NCBI RefSeq assembly: GCF_902459565.1
Contig: NZ_CABPSN010000002.1
Coordinates: 930,001 to 994,000, forward strand
From: Pandoraea aquatica
GTDB taxonomy: Bacteria; Pseudomonadota; Gammaproteobacteria; Burkholderiales; Burkholderiaceae
DNA length: 64,000 bases
Direction of reading: 5' to 3'
A program made the translations under genes and the position numbers. The notes beneath the pieces are model-generated. The model did not search any database. It had not been told where the DNA came from and saw only the letters and a list, made by a program, of their open reading frames with translations. Positions 35,328-43,815 of this stretch are shown here, piece after piece (position 1 is the stretch's first letter; each line of letters begins with the position of its first letter).

Positions 35328-36923
35328 ATGGCTCCCAGTCCTAGCACCCCGCACTCGGCGGGGCAGGTGTTGCCCTTCCGGCAGTCGCTCGTGGCGATGC
35401 TCGGCCTTTGTTTCTGCACGATGATGGTGGCGCTCGACCAGACTGTGGTCGGGACAGCACTGCCGACCATCGTCGCGGAACTCAAGGGGTTCGAGTACTA
35501 CGCGTGGGTCGCAACGTCGTATCTCCTCACCTCCGTCATCACCGTCCCCATCTTCGGACGCCTCGGCGATTTCTATGGCCGCAAGCGATTCGTCATGGCG
35601 GCGATCATCGTCTTCACCGCAGCGTCGGTTCTCTGCGGTGCGGCCAACAGCATGCCGTTCCTCGTTTTCGCCCGCGCCTTGCAGGGCATCGGCGGCGGCA
35701 TGCTCGTCGGCACCGCGTTCGCGTGTGTGCCGGAACTGTTCCCCGATCCTCACGTGCGTCTGCGCTGGCAGGTCATGCTCAGTTCCGCCTTCGGCATTGC
35801 GAACGCCATCGGGCCGTCGCTGGGCGGTTTCCTCACCGAAGCCTACGGTTGGCGCTCGGTCTTCTACGTCAATCTGCCCGTCGGTTTGCTCGGCATCTGG
35901 TTCATCGGACGCCACCTGCCGCAAATGCGCGCCGAAGAACACAGCAAGGCCAGCATCGACTGGCTCGGCGCGGTGCTCATCACCGCAGCGCTCGGCAGTT
36001 TGCAGATGCTCGTCGAATGGCTGCCTGCCGACGGTCTCTCGCGCGGCGTGGTGACGCTGGCTGTCGTGCTGGTCGTCTCGTCGTTCGCGCTCTATCGGTG
36101 GGAGCAACGCACCTCGCATCCGATTCTGCCGTTCGAGATGTTCCGCGACAAATCGCTCGCGCCGCTGTTCGTGCTGTCCGTCTTTGCCGGATTCTCGATG
36201 TTCGGGTTGCTGTTCTACGCGCCGCTGCTGCTGCAAGGCGGGTTCGGACTCTCGCCGCGTGAAACCGGTCTGCTCATCACGCCGCTGGTCGTGTGTATCA
36301 CCGTGGGCAGCATCGTGAACGGTCGTCTGATCACCCGTCTGCCCAATCCGAACGTGATGTTGTACGGCGGCTTCCTGCTGCTTGCACTGGCCTGCGCGGG
36401 CATCATCACCACGCATCGCGGCACCTCGCATCTGCTGATCGCCGCGTACATGTTCCTTGCCGGGCTGGGCCTCGGCTTCGTGATGCCGAACCTGACGGTC
36501 TTCGCACAGGAAGTCGCAGGACGTGCGCACCTCGGGATCGCCACCGCGCTGATGCAATCGCTGCGCATGATCGGCGGGATGCTCGGCACGGCCATCGTCG
36601 GCACGCTGGTAAATCACAGCTATACGGCGCGCGTCACCGACGCGCTGGCGGCCAACGAAGGCACGCGTTTCACGTCGCAACTCTCCGATCCGCAGATCCT
36701 CGTGAATGCCACGGCACAGAGCGATTTTCTGATGACGCTCGCGCACATGGGCCAGAACGGCGCGCTGTTTATCGAATCGGCGCGCACGTCGCTCGTTGCT
36801 GCCATTCACAGCGGGCAGATGGTGTCGCTCGCGGCGGCGCTTGCCGGGTTGTGGTTTGTGCGGCGCGTGCCGCTCATTCGTCTGACGCGCGGCGCGAAAC
36901 CGCAGCCGCCAGCAGGGGAGTGA
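35328..36923 (+). CDS. MFS multidrug efflux transporter, DHA2 (EmrB/QacA) family
   Basis: 531 residues from the ATG at 35328, with 14 predicted membrane segments as in DHA2 pumps. The D-Q-T-V-V-G-TALP motif near residue 40 (MVALDQTVVGTALPTI) is the DHA2 motif D1. It exports hydrophobic drugs or solvents using the proton gradient. The MarR repressor gene follows after 4 bp, so the operon is likely self-controlled through the palindrome at 35304. No EmrA-type adaptor is encoded next to it. Confidence 0.9.
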   Translation: MAPSPSTPHSAGQVLPFRQSLVAMLGLCFCTMMVALDQTVVGTALPTIVAELKGFEYYAWVATSYLLTSVITVPIFGRLGDFYGRKRFVMAAIIVFTAASVLCGAANSMPFLVFARALQGIGGGMLVGTAFACVPELFPDPHVRLRWQVMLSSAFGIANAIGPSLGGFLTEAYGWRSVFYVNLPVGLLGIWFIGRHLPQMRAEEHSKASIDWLGAVLITAALGSLQMLVEWLPADGLSRGVVTLAVVLVVSSFALYRWEQRTSHPILPFEMFRDKSLAPLFVLSVFAGFSMFGLLFYAPLLLQGGFGLSPRETGLLITPLVVCITVGSIVNGRLITRLPNPNVMLYGGFLLLALACAGIITTHRGTSHLLIAAYMFLAGLGLGFVMPNLTVFAQEVAGRAHLGIATALMQSLRMIGGMLGTAIVGTLVNHSYTARVTDALAANEGTRFTSQLSDPQILVNATAQSDFLMTLAHMGQNGALFIESARTSLVAAIHSGQMVSLAAALAGLWFVRRVPLIRLTRGAKPQPPAGE

Positions 36924-36927
36924 CGCG

Positions 36928-37443
36928 ATGCCGACGGCTTTGAAACGTAACGTCATTCAGCAACTGAGTCTGACGTACCGCGCGATGATGCTCGCCTTCG
37001 ACGCGCAGGTCGGGCATCCGCTGCCGCGCTGGCGCATCATTCTTTCGCTGGCCGAACGCGGTACTTGCTCGCAGAAGTTTCTCGCGGAGCATTGCCGACT
37101 CGATCCGGCCTCGCTCACGCGTCAGCTTCAGTCGATGGAAGCGCTCGGCTGGCTGTCGCGCGCAACCGACCCGGACGACAATCGTCTGACGAATGTGACG
37201 CTGACGGACGCGGGCATGGCCGTGCACGACGAGGCAACGCCGCGCCGTCAGGCCTTCTTCGACGACACGCTCGAAGGCATGACGCCCGACGAGATCGCCA
37301 CGCTGGAGAGCGCGCTCGTGCATCTGGAGGCGCAGTTCAAGTCGGTGGCGTCGCGAGCGAAATCGGGCGCTGCCGCACCTGCTGCACCGAACGCCAAGGA
37401 CACCACGCCTGCGCGGAAGCGAGCCACCAAAAACGCCTCATAG
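36928..37443 (+). CDS. MarR-family regulator of the adjacent efflux pump
   Basis: 171 residues. MarR winged helix at about 25-125 (HPLPRWRIILSLAERGTCSQ, then a recognition helix around HCRLDPASLTRQLQSME, wing RATDPDDNRLTNVTLT). A lysine/alanine-rich tail after residue 142 is likely disordered. Only 4 bp separate it from the DHA2 stop, so both share one mRNA. Expected to repress the operon until a substrate drug binds. A strong terminator follows. Confidence 0.88.
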   Translation: MPTALKRNVIQQLSLTYRAMMLAFDAQVGHPLPRWRIILSLAERGTCSQKFLAEHCRLDPASLTRQLQSMEALGWLSRATDPDDNRLTNVTLTDAGMAVHDEATPRRQAFFDDTLEGMTPDEIATLESALVHLEAQFKSVASRAKSGAAAPAAPNAKDTTPARKRATKNAS

Positions 37444-37471
37444 ATCGCTCGCCTCGGTGGACGTCGGCCAC

Positions 37472-37508
37472 AAAAAAAGCCGCTTCGGATTCGAAGCGGC
37501 TTTTTCTT
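37472..37508. terminator. Strong bidirectional intrinsic terminator
   Basis: The stem GCCGCTTCG/CGAAGCGGC (37479-37487, 37492-37500) has a 4-nt loop, with an A-run before and a T-run after, so it works on both strands. It separates the convergent marR and D-amino-acid deaminase genes. Confidence 0.92.
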
Positions 37509-37538
37509 TGCGACGTTGAAGATGAGCAGTGACGACGA

Positions 37539-38810
37539 TCAGAAGAACGTCTGCACGATCTCCACGACGTTGTAATCACCGTCGACGACCGGCAGATGAC
37601 GCCACTTGTCGAACGTCAGGCACGGGTGCGAGATGTCGAACGCAATCATGTCGCCCACGCGGATGTCGTCGCCCGGGGCGATGCGCAGATAGGCGTGCTG
37701 ATCCATCATGCCGGTGACTTCCCAGTGCTCGGGCGTCGCCTTCGGTGACTTGCTCTCACCCGGACGGAACTGCTGCGCCGGTTCCGGCATGCCCGCATCG
37801 AACGCGGCGTCGCGCTTGCCCAGCGCAATGATGGCGCGCTCGGGCTCAGGAATCGATTGCACGTACGCCCACAGTTGCAGCGCCGGTTGCAGTTGCGAGC
37901 GCATCTGCTTCGCGATGGGATTGCGCGTCGCGATCTGTGCCTGTGCCGCTTTGTAGATGCCCACGTCGTGCGTGAGATAGCAGCCGGGACGCAGTACTAC
38001 GTCCAGCGGCGCGCCCACGTCCTTGTGTGCGAACTCGTCCGCGACCACGTCGTACCATGCCGACCCCGCACCCGAGAGCACCGCCGGGTTGCGCTCGACG
38101 CGACCCGCTGCGACCAGTTCGCGCGTGATGCCCACCGCGCGTTGCAGGAAAGCGCGGATGTCGGCTTCCGTGCTCAGCACGCCCTCGTACACTTCCACGC
38201 CCGCGAGTTTGACGGCGTCGTGATATTGCGTGAGCGCATCGAGTACAGCCTGCTGTTGCGCTGCGTCGCGCACACCCGTGCGGCCACCCGTCACGCCGAG
38301 TTCGATCAATACCTGAATCGTCTGGCCGCGCGCGCGAAAGAACTCGCCTAGATGGACCACCGCAGCGGCGGAATCCACCAGACAGAAGTATTCGAAGTCG
38401 GGATCCTTCAGCAGGTCGGCAATCATCGTCATGTTGCGTTTGCCGACGAGCTGGTTCGCCATGAGCACGCGGCGCACGCCGTGGTGATAGGCCGCGTACG
38501 TCTGCTGTGCCGTGGCGAGCGTGATGCCCCATGCGCCGCCGTCCAATTGACGACGGAACAGCTTCGGAGCCATCGTCGTCTTGCCGTGCGGGGCGAGCTT
38601 CACGCCGTACTCATGCACGAAACGCTGCATCCACGCGAGGTTGTGACGAATCTTGTCTTCATAGAGCACCGCCGTGGGCAGGCTCAGGTCTTCGTTCAGC
38701 AGATTCCAACCCAGACCGGTCGCGGCTGACGGGGCGAGCGGCGCGTCCAGCGCACCCAGACCCTTGTTGAGGGTATCGATCATGCCGTGTTGATAGTTTG
38801 TATCACTCAT
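37539..38810 (-). CDS. D-amino-acid deaminase, type III PLP fold (DSD1-like)
   Basis: 423 residues from the ATG at 38810 (GAGGAG 8 bp upstream); a GAGGAG-adjacent ATG 6 bp earlier is less well spaced. The alanine-racemase-type N-terminal barrel carries the PLP lysine in APHGKTT (K77), followed by the C-terminal D-serine dehydratase-like metal domain with DISHPCLTFDKW (His/Cys zinc ligands). It probably removes ammonia from a D-amino acid, giving a 2-oxo acid. Divergent from rpiR and the D-aminoacylase/RidA genes, which complete a D-amino-acid degradation set. Confidence 0.85.
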   Translation of the reverse strand: MSDTNYQHGMIDTLNKGLGALDAPLAPSAATGLGWNLLNEDLSLPTAVLYEDKIRHNLAWMQRFVHEYGVKLAPHGKTTMAPKLFRRQLDGGAWGITLATAQQTYAAYHHGVRRVLMANQLVGKRNMTMIADLLKDPDFEYFCLVDSAAAVVHLGEFFRARGQTIQVLIELGVTGGRTGVRDAAQQQAVLDALTQYHDAVKLAGVEVYEGVLSTEADIRAFLQRAVGITRELVAAGRVERNPAVLSGAGSAWYDVVADEFAHKDVGAPLDVVLRPGCYLTHDVGIYKAAQAQIATRNPIAKQMRSQLQPALQLWAYVQSIPEPERAIIALGKRDAAFDAGMPEPAQQFRPGESKSPKATPEHWEVTGMMDQHAYLRIAPGDDIRVGDMIAFDISHPCLTFDKWRHLPVVDGDYNVVEIVQTFF

Positions 38811-38882
38811 TCCCATTTCTCCTCATGTCTGTGCGCTGAAAGCCGCTGGATGGCTCCTATAATAGCGTTTAATTACCAGTGT

Positions 38883-38908
38883 TTGACAGTTTTGTTATAA
38901 AGTAACAA
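38883..38908. promoter_or_regulatory. Palindromic operator in the divergent D-amino-acid control region
   Basis: TTGTTA-TAAAG-TAACAA (38892-38908) is a perfect 6-bp inverted repeat within an AT-rich spacer. A consensus -35 TTGACA precedes it at 38883-38888 on the plus strand, and TATTAT (38859-38864, minus strand) fits a -10 for the deaminase gene. The RpiR protein encoded downstream is the natural candidate binder. Confidence 0.6.
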
Positions 38909-38951
38909 ATATTGAGCGTCCGACCCTTGGGACGCCGCTTAGACCGGATAT

Positions 38952-39833
38952 ATGGCCGAAACCTTCGATATCGTGACCCGCGTTGCAGAACGCAGCGACG
39001 CGCTGAGTCAGGCGGAACGCAAAGTCGCACAGGTCGTACTGGAAGACGTGGCGGGTGCCGCCGCGGCGTCGATCAACGTGCTTGCCGAGCGCGCGGGCGT
39101 GAGCGAGGCGAGCGTGACCCGCTTCGCCAAGGCGATGGGCTGCCGCGACGTGCGCGACCTCAAGTTGCGACTGGCGCAGGCTGCGGTCGTCGGCCAGCGC
39201 TTTCTTGGCGCGAGCGCGGCCAACGGGCAGGATGGCGGCGGCGAGACCATCGACCGGATTGCCGACGATATTCAGACGACGTTGCAGGTGCATCGCGGAT
39301 TGATCAAGCCCGATACCGTGCGACGTGCCGCCACGCGACTGCTCTCGGCGCGCATGGTGTACGCGTTCGGGATGGGCGGCGGGTCGTCGCTGCTGGCGGA
39401 CGAGGCGCGCTACCGACTCGTGCGTCTGGGCCGCCCGGTCGCGAGCTATCAGGATGCCGTGCTTGCGCGCATGGTCGCGGGAACGCTCGGTCGTGACGAC
39501 GTCGTACTCGCCTTCTCGGTAAGCGGCCACACGCCGGAGCTGCTGTCCGCCTGCGAGATTGCGCGCGAATACGGCGCGCAGGTCGTGGCCGTCACGGCGA
39601 CCGGCTCGCCGCTCGCGGCGCTCGCCGACGAGGTGTTGCCGATCCGCGCGCTGGAAACCGATTTCATTTTTAAACCGTCGTCGTCGCGTTACGCGATGCT
39701 GCTTGCCATGGACGTGCTGGCTACGGAACTGGCGTTGCTCGCCAAGCCGCAGAGTCAGGCGCTGTTGCGACGAATCAAATATGTGCTCGACACACATCGG
39801 GGCGGCGGCGATCGTCAGCCTCTGGGAGACTGA
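38952..39833 (+). CDS. MurR/RpiR-family transcriptional regulator
   Basis: 293 residues: N-terminal HTH (about 1-78, with VLAERAGVSEASVTRFAKAMGC as the recognition part) and a C-terminal SIS sugar-phosphate-binding domain (about 110-260, containing VYAFGMGGGSSLLADEARYR and VLAFSVSGHTPELLSACEIA). In D-amino-acid clusters of betaproteobacteria an RpiR regulator is common. The D-aminoacylase gene starts 1 bp after its stop, so they are co-transcribed. Confidence 0.9.
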   Translation: MAETFDIVTRVAERSDALSQAERKVAQVVLEDVAGAAAASINVLAERAGVSEASVTRFAKAMGCRDVRDLKLRLAQAAVVGQRFLGASAANGQDGGGETIDRIADDIQTTLQVHRGLIKPDTVRRAATRLLSARMVYAFGMGGGSSLLADEARYRLVRLGRPVASYQDAVLARMVAGTLGRDDVVLAFSVSGHTPELLSACEIAREYGAQVVAVTATGSPLAALADEVLPIRALETDFIFKPSSSRYAMLLAMDVLATELALLAKPQSQALLRRIKYVLDTHRGGGDRQPLGD

Positions 39834-39834
39834 C

Positions 39835-41343
39835 ATGACTGACATCATGGATCGCAGCGGAAATCTTGCCGATCGCACGGTCGATACGCTGATCACCGAC
39901 GTTCGTCTGGCGGACGGCTCCGGCACCCCCATGACGGACGATCGCTTCGACGTGGCTTTGCGCGATGGCCGCATCCACGCGATTACGCCAGCGGGCGAGC
40001 GCTCGGGCTGGCAGGCGACGCAAGTCGTCGCAGGCAATGGCAACGTGCTGAGTCCCGGCTTCATCGACGTCCATACGCACGACGACACCAACGTTGTGCG
40101 CGCGCCGGAAATGACGCCGAAGCTGTCGCAGGGCGTGACGACGGTGGTCGTGGGCAACTGCGGCATCAGCGCCTCGCCGGTTACGCTCAAGGGCGATCCG
40201 CCCGATCCGATGAATCTGCTGGGCGAGGCTAACGCGTTCCAATACCCGACGTTCGCCGCGTATGTCGAGGCGCTGGAAAAGGCGCAACCGTCGATCAATG
40301 TGGCGGCGCTTATCGGCCACACGGCGCTGCGCAACAACCATATGGATCGTCTCGACCGGCCCGCAACCGAAGCCGAAATCGAAGGCATGCGCGCGCAATT
40401 GCGCGAGGCGCTGGCTAACGGTGCGCTGGGGTTGTCGACGGGGCTGGCTTACGCGAACGCCAATGCGGCACCGACGGAGGAAGTCCTCGCGCTGGCCGAA
40501 CCGCTGGCGGAAGCGGGCGGCCTTTATGCGACGCACTTGCGTACCGAGTTCGCCGAGATTCTTGAGGCACTCGATGAAGCCTTCCGCATCGGACGTCATG
40601 CGCGCGTGCCGGTGGTCGTCTCGCATCTGAAGTGCGCGGGCGTCGACAACTGGGGGCGCAGCACCGAAATTCTCGAAGCACTCGACAAGGCACAGCGCTT
40701 TCAGCCGGTCGGCTGCGACTGCTATCCGTACACGGCGAGTTCGTCGACGCTCGATCTCAAGCAGGTCACCGACGACTTCGACATTCTCGTCACCTGGTCG
40801 CAGCCGCATCCCGATCAGGGCGGCAAGCTGCTCGCGACGATTGCCGCCGACTGGGGCGTCGATCTGATGGAAGCGGCGAAGCGTCTGCAACCGGCCGGTG
40901 CCGTGTATCACTGCATGGAAGAAGACGACGTTCGCCGCATCTTGCGTCACCCGGCGACGGTCGTCGGCTCGGACGGTCTGCCCAACGACCCGCTGCCGCA
41001 CCCGCGTCTGTGGGGCGCGTTCCCCCGAGTGCTGGGACGCTACAGCCGCGAGCAGGCACTGTTCCCGCTGGCGGAAGCCGTCCACAAGATGACGGGGCTT
41101 TCCGCCGAGCGTTTCGGTCTGAGCGAGCGCGGATTCGTGCGCGAAGGGTATTGGGCCGATCTGGTGTTGTTCGATCCGGCGACCGTGGCCGACGCCGCGA
41201 CGTTTACCGATCCGATGCAACCCGCCTATGGCATTTCGGCGGTGTGGGTCAACGGTGTGCTTTCGTGGCAAGACCGCGCACCGACGCAGAACGCGCGCGC
41301 CGGACGCTTCGTGCGTCGCGGCACGCCGCAGCCGGTGCTGTGA
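39835..41343 (+). CDS. N-acyl-D-amino-acid deacylase (D-aminoacylase)
   Basis: 502 residues from the ATG at 39835. Amidohydrolase-superfamily TIM barrel with the metal-binding HTHDD (H80, H82) and the characteristic GNCGISASP near residue 114. LKCAG supplies a later zinc histidine region, and the catalytic Asp is in VGSDGLPND. It removes the acyl group from N-acyl-D-amino acids, and the D-amino acid would then be deaminated by the divergently encoded type III PLP enzyme. Acyl-D-Glu or acyl-D-Asp specificity is not ruled out. Confidence 0.9.
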   Translation: MTDIMDRSGNLADRTVDTLITDVRLADGSGTPMTDDRFDVALRDGRIHAITPAGERSGWQATQVVAGNGNVLSPGFIDVHTHDDTNVVRAPEMTPKLSQGVTTVVVGNCGISASPVTLKGDPPDPMNLLGEANAFQYPTFAAYVEALEKAQPSINVAALIGHTALRNNHMDRLDRPATEAEIEGMRAQLREALANGALGLSTGLAYANANAAPTEEVLALAEPLAEAGGLYATHLRTEFAEILEALDEAFRIGRHARVPVVVSHLKCAGVDNWGRSTEILEALDKAQRFQPVGCDCYPYTASSSTLDLKQVTDDFDILVTWSQPHPDQGGKLLATIAADWGVDLMEAAKRLQPAGAVYHCMEEDDVRRILRHPATVVGSDGLPNDPLPHPRLWGAFPRVLGRYSREQALFPLAEAVHKMTGLSAERFGLSERGFVREGYWADLVLFDPATVADAATFTDPMQPAYGISAVWVNGVLSWQDRAPTQNARAGRFVRRGTPQPVL

Positions 41344-41395
41344 ACTGTTGTGATGAACCGGCGTTGTTGAAAACGATTCGTTGAAAGGAGCGATG

Positions 41396-41788
41396 ATGAG
41401 CATCAAACGATATGGCGTGGAAGGCGGGCAGGGCACTGGCGGCCAGCGCATGCCCTTTGCGCGAGCGACCGAAGCCGACGGCTTTCTGTTCGTCTCGGGG
41501 CAGACCCCGATGAAAGACGGTGAAGTGATCGACGGGGGCATCGTCGCCCAGTCGCATCAGGCGATCCAGAACATGATCGCGATTCTGACCGAAGCCGGTT
41601 ACGGCACCGAGCACGTCATGCGCATCGGCGTGTGGCTGGACGACCCGCGCGACTTCGCGTCGTTCAACAAGGTGTTTAAGGAGTACTTCGGCGACCACCC
41701 GCCCGCACGCGCTTGCGTCGTGTCGAGCATGGTCATCGACTGCAAGGTGGAAGTGGACTGCGTGGCGTACAAGAAGCCGGCGGCGTAA
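41396..41788 (+). CDS. RidA-family enamine/imine deaminase
   Basis: 130 residues from the ATG at 41396; AAGGAG is 5 bp upstream (an overlapping ATG at 41393 would be too close). The RidA/YjgF fold is clear: FARATEADGFLFVSGQTPM, the AIQNMIAIL helix and the terminal RACVVSSMVIDCKVEVDCVAY. RidA hydrolyses 2-aminoacrylate-type intermediates that PLP deaminases release, which matches its place after the D-amino-acid enzymes. A terminator ends the operon. Confidence 0.92.
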   Translation: MSIKRYGVEGGQGTGGQRMPFARATEADGFLFVSGQTPMKDGEVIDGGIVAQSHQAIQNMIAILTEAGYGTEHVMRIGVWLDDPRDFASFNKVFKEYFGDHPPARACVVSSMVIDCKVEVDCVAYKKPAA

Positions 41789-41820
41789 GACGCCTGCGCT
41801 TAACTGCGCGCATCAGGAGA

Positions 41821-41847
41821 AAGCCGACGATCATCGTCGGCTTTTTT
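41821..41847 (+). terminator. Intrinsic terminator of the D-amino-acid operon
   Basis: AAGCCGACGA (41821-41830) and TCGTCGGCTT (41833-41842) form a stem followed by a six-T run (41842-41847). Placed 33 bp after the RidA stop. Confidence 0.92.
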
Positions 41848-41987
41848 CATTTCGACGTTGCCAACGCTGTGCCTTCCGGTTGACCGATACGGACGTTACC
41901 GTTTCGCAAAGTCTGCGGTTTGCCTTCGATGGTCGGTTGTCCCGGAAGCGCGCAAGCTTCAGCCTCCTATCCCGAAAGGAGGTCAAT

Positions 41988-42464
41988 GTGAGAGCTGGAT
42001 TTAGCGAAGGAGCCGGGCCGAGCGCACAGGTTGCACCCACATATCGGGCGATTATCGAGTCTGCCGACGACGCTCGCATCTCGATCGACTTCCCTGTGAC
42101 GCCGGACGACGTCCGCTTGCGCTCGCAGACCATGAGCCGGTTGCAGCACGGCGGACTGTCGGATGGACTGACCGGCGTGGCCATTACGGTGCTCGGCATG
42201 CTGGGGCTTGCGTCCGGCGCGTACTACTGCCTTGAAGCCTCCCTGGCGGACGACGCGTCGGACGCCACGAGGCAGGGCCAGTGGATCGCGGTAGGCGTTG
42301 GCGGCGGGATGGCGGTGCTGTCGTCGATTGCCGTGACGTTCGGTCTCGCGCAGATCTGCCGGTGCATGAAGAAGCAGCGTGACGCCGGACGGGAGATGAC
42401 GACGCTCAGCACGCGTGTGCAATTCGAAGCCGCGCGGGATGTGCGGCCTCGTGACTATGTTTGA
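41988..42464 (+). CDS. Small two-segment membrane protein beside a T3SS-like chaperone
   Basis: 158 residues starting at GTG 41988, 5 bp after a very strong AAAGGAGG; frames opening further upstream lack a ribosome site. Not recognised. Two hydrophobic segments, LTGVAITVLGMLGLASGAYY (about 63-82) and WIAVGVGGGMAVLSSIAVTF (about 104-123), flank a short acidic loop, with a hydrophilic N-terminus and a basic RCMKKQRDAGRE after the second. Two membrane spans with small residues, next to an LcrH-like chaperone gene, fit the pattern of type III translocator or effector proteins, but no homologue is known to me. Confidence 0.65.
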   Translation: MRAGFSEGAGPSAQVAPTYRAIIESADDARISIDFPVTPDDVRLRSQTMSRLQHGGLSDGLTGVAITVLGMLGLASGAYYCLEASLADDASDATRQGQWIAVGVGGGMAVLSSIAVTFGLAQICRCMKKQRDAGREMTTLSTRVQFEAARDVRPRDYV

Positions 42465-42972
42465 CGATCCGTCGGGACACGCGCTCTCGTCGACCTCCGT
42501 AGCGGGGAAGATCGATGAGGCGTTGGCGGCGGTGCGCGACGCCGAAGCGCAACGCGAGGCGATGGACTTGCCGCGTCCCGGCGAATGGGACGCCGCGCAG
42601 TGCGACGCCGTCTATCGCTGTGGCTACGGGGCGTTTGAGCGCGGCGACTTTGTGCAGGCTATCGAGTGTTTTGCGCCGCTGCTGTCTGCGTGTCCGCTCG
42701 AAGCGGACTACGCGGTGGCGCTCGCGCTATCGATGCAACGTCAGGGCGAGCCCGAGGCGGCGCTGCCGCTGTTCATGGCGGCGGCGCTCATGGACCAGGA
42801 CGCGCCCGGACCGATGTATCGCGTGGGGGAGTGTCTGATCGAACTGCGGCAGTTCGACGCCGCGAGCCAAGCGTTGAAGCAGACGATGGCGCGTTGCGGC
42901 GGTGAGCCGAGATACGCCAACGTCAGAAACGTCGCGCTGAAACTGATCGCGAAGTTGGGCTATCTCGGATGA
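42457..42972 (+). CDS. TPR protein similar to LcrH/SycD-type type III secretion chaperones
   Basis: 171 residues from the ATG at 42457, overlapping the preceding stop by 8 bp; ATG 42439 and GTG 42415 are alternatives. Three TPR-like repeats span about 40-140: YGAFERGDFVQAIECFAPLL, VALALSMQRQGEPEAALPLF and YRVGECLIELRQFDAASQAL. The pattern (Y..G.....G....A...F, then GECL..L....A...L) is that of class II T3SS chaperones that hold translocators. No T3SS apparatus gene is in the window. Co-translated with the two-segment membrane protein, which may be its client. Confidence 0.72.
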   Translation: MFDDPSGHALSSTSVAGKIDEALAAVRDAEAQREAMDLPRPGEWDAAQCDAVYRCGYGAFERGDFVQAIECFAPLLSACPLEADYAVALALSMQRQGEPEAALPLFMAAALMDQDAPGPMYRVGECLIELRQFDAASQALKQTMARCGGEPRYANVRNVALKLIAKLGYLG

Positions 42973-42987
42973 CAGCCCAGCTTTCGC

Positions 42988-43815
42988 TTACTGACGTGCC
43001 GTGCGTGCGTTGTCCGGCATCGGCAACGTGAAGTTGGTACGGAACGGGTTGATGTCGAGGCCACCGCGTCGCGTGTAACGGGCGTAGACAGCCAACTGGG
43101 TCGGCTTGCACTGGCGCATGATGTCCATGAAGATCCCTTCCACGCATTGCTCGTGAAAGCCGGTGTGACGCCGGTACGAAATCACGTACTTGAGCAAGCC
43201 TTCCTGCTTGATCGGCGGGCCGACGTAGCGGATCTGCAAGCTGCCCCAGTCGGGCTGGCCGGTGACCGGGCAGTTCGATTTGAGCAGGTTGGACACGAGC
43301 GTTTCGTCCACGGGCGCTTCGTCGAACGCGGCGGTAAGCAGCGATGCATCCGGCACGTAGATGTCGGTATCGATGTCGAGCCGGTCGACGAGCAGACCGT
43401 CGAGTTCGTCGAGTTCGAGCTTGGCAAAACCGCTCGGCTCCACGAGCTTCACTTGCACCGGTGCGCCTGCCGCTTCCGACAGGTCTTGCTGGATGAGGGC
43501 GCGCGCAGCGTCCACATTTGCGAGCTTCGTCTGCGCGAACGAGCCGAGATACAGCTTGAACGACTTCGACTCGATGATGAACGGCGAGTCGGCCGGCACC
43601 ATGGCGGTCAGCAGCGCGATTTGCGGCTTGCCCTTCTCGTTGAGCCACGAGAGTTCGTAGCCGTTCCAGATGTCCGCGCCGAAGAACGGCAGGGTGTCGG
43701 GCACGCCGATTTCCGCACGCGCGGGCGCACGGGCGATCGGGAAGAGTTGGGACGGGTCGTACTGCTCGGTGTAGGCAACTTCCTTGCCGAGCGAAGATTG
43801 TTCAGGCGTGGTCAT
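42988..43815 (-). CDS. queF: NADPH-dependent 7-cyano-7-deazaguanine reductase QueF
   Basis: 275 residues (unimodular long QueF, about the length of the 282-residue E. coli enzyme). Start at ATG 43815; a GTG 15 bp earlier is the alternative. Motifs: substrate loop [12 protein letters not shown] (82-93), catalytic C182 in [12 protein letters not shown] with proton donor D189, and [11 protein letters not shown] with the NADPH/binding glutamate. Reduces preQ0 to preQ1 in queuosine biosynthesis. Its start overlaps the upstream 5'-nucleotidase stop by 14 bp, so the two are coupled. Confidence 0.95.
   Translation of the reverse strand: MTTPEQSSLGKEVAYTEQYDPSQLFPIARAPARAEIGVPDTLPFFGADIWNGYELSWLNEKGKPQIALLTAMVPADSPFIIESKSFKLYLGSFAQTKLANVDAARALIQQDLSEAAGAPVQVKLVEPSGFAKLELDELDGLLVDRLDIDTDIYVPDASLLTAAFDEAPVDETLVSNLLKSNCPVTGQPDWGSLQIRYVGPPIKQEGLLKYVISYRRHTGFHEQCVEGIFMDIMRQCKPTQLAVYARYTRRGGLDINPFRTNFTLPMPDNARTARQ

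Noticed and set aside
41848-41987. hrpII-type box (TTCG-N16-TTCG) before the T3SS-chaperone-like unit
   Set aside because: TTCG pairs are present, but the spacing is 18, not 16, so there is no good evidence for HrpB-type control.
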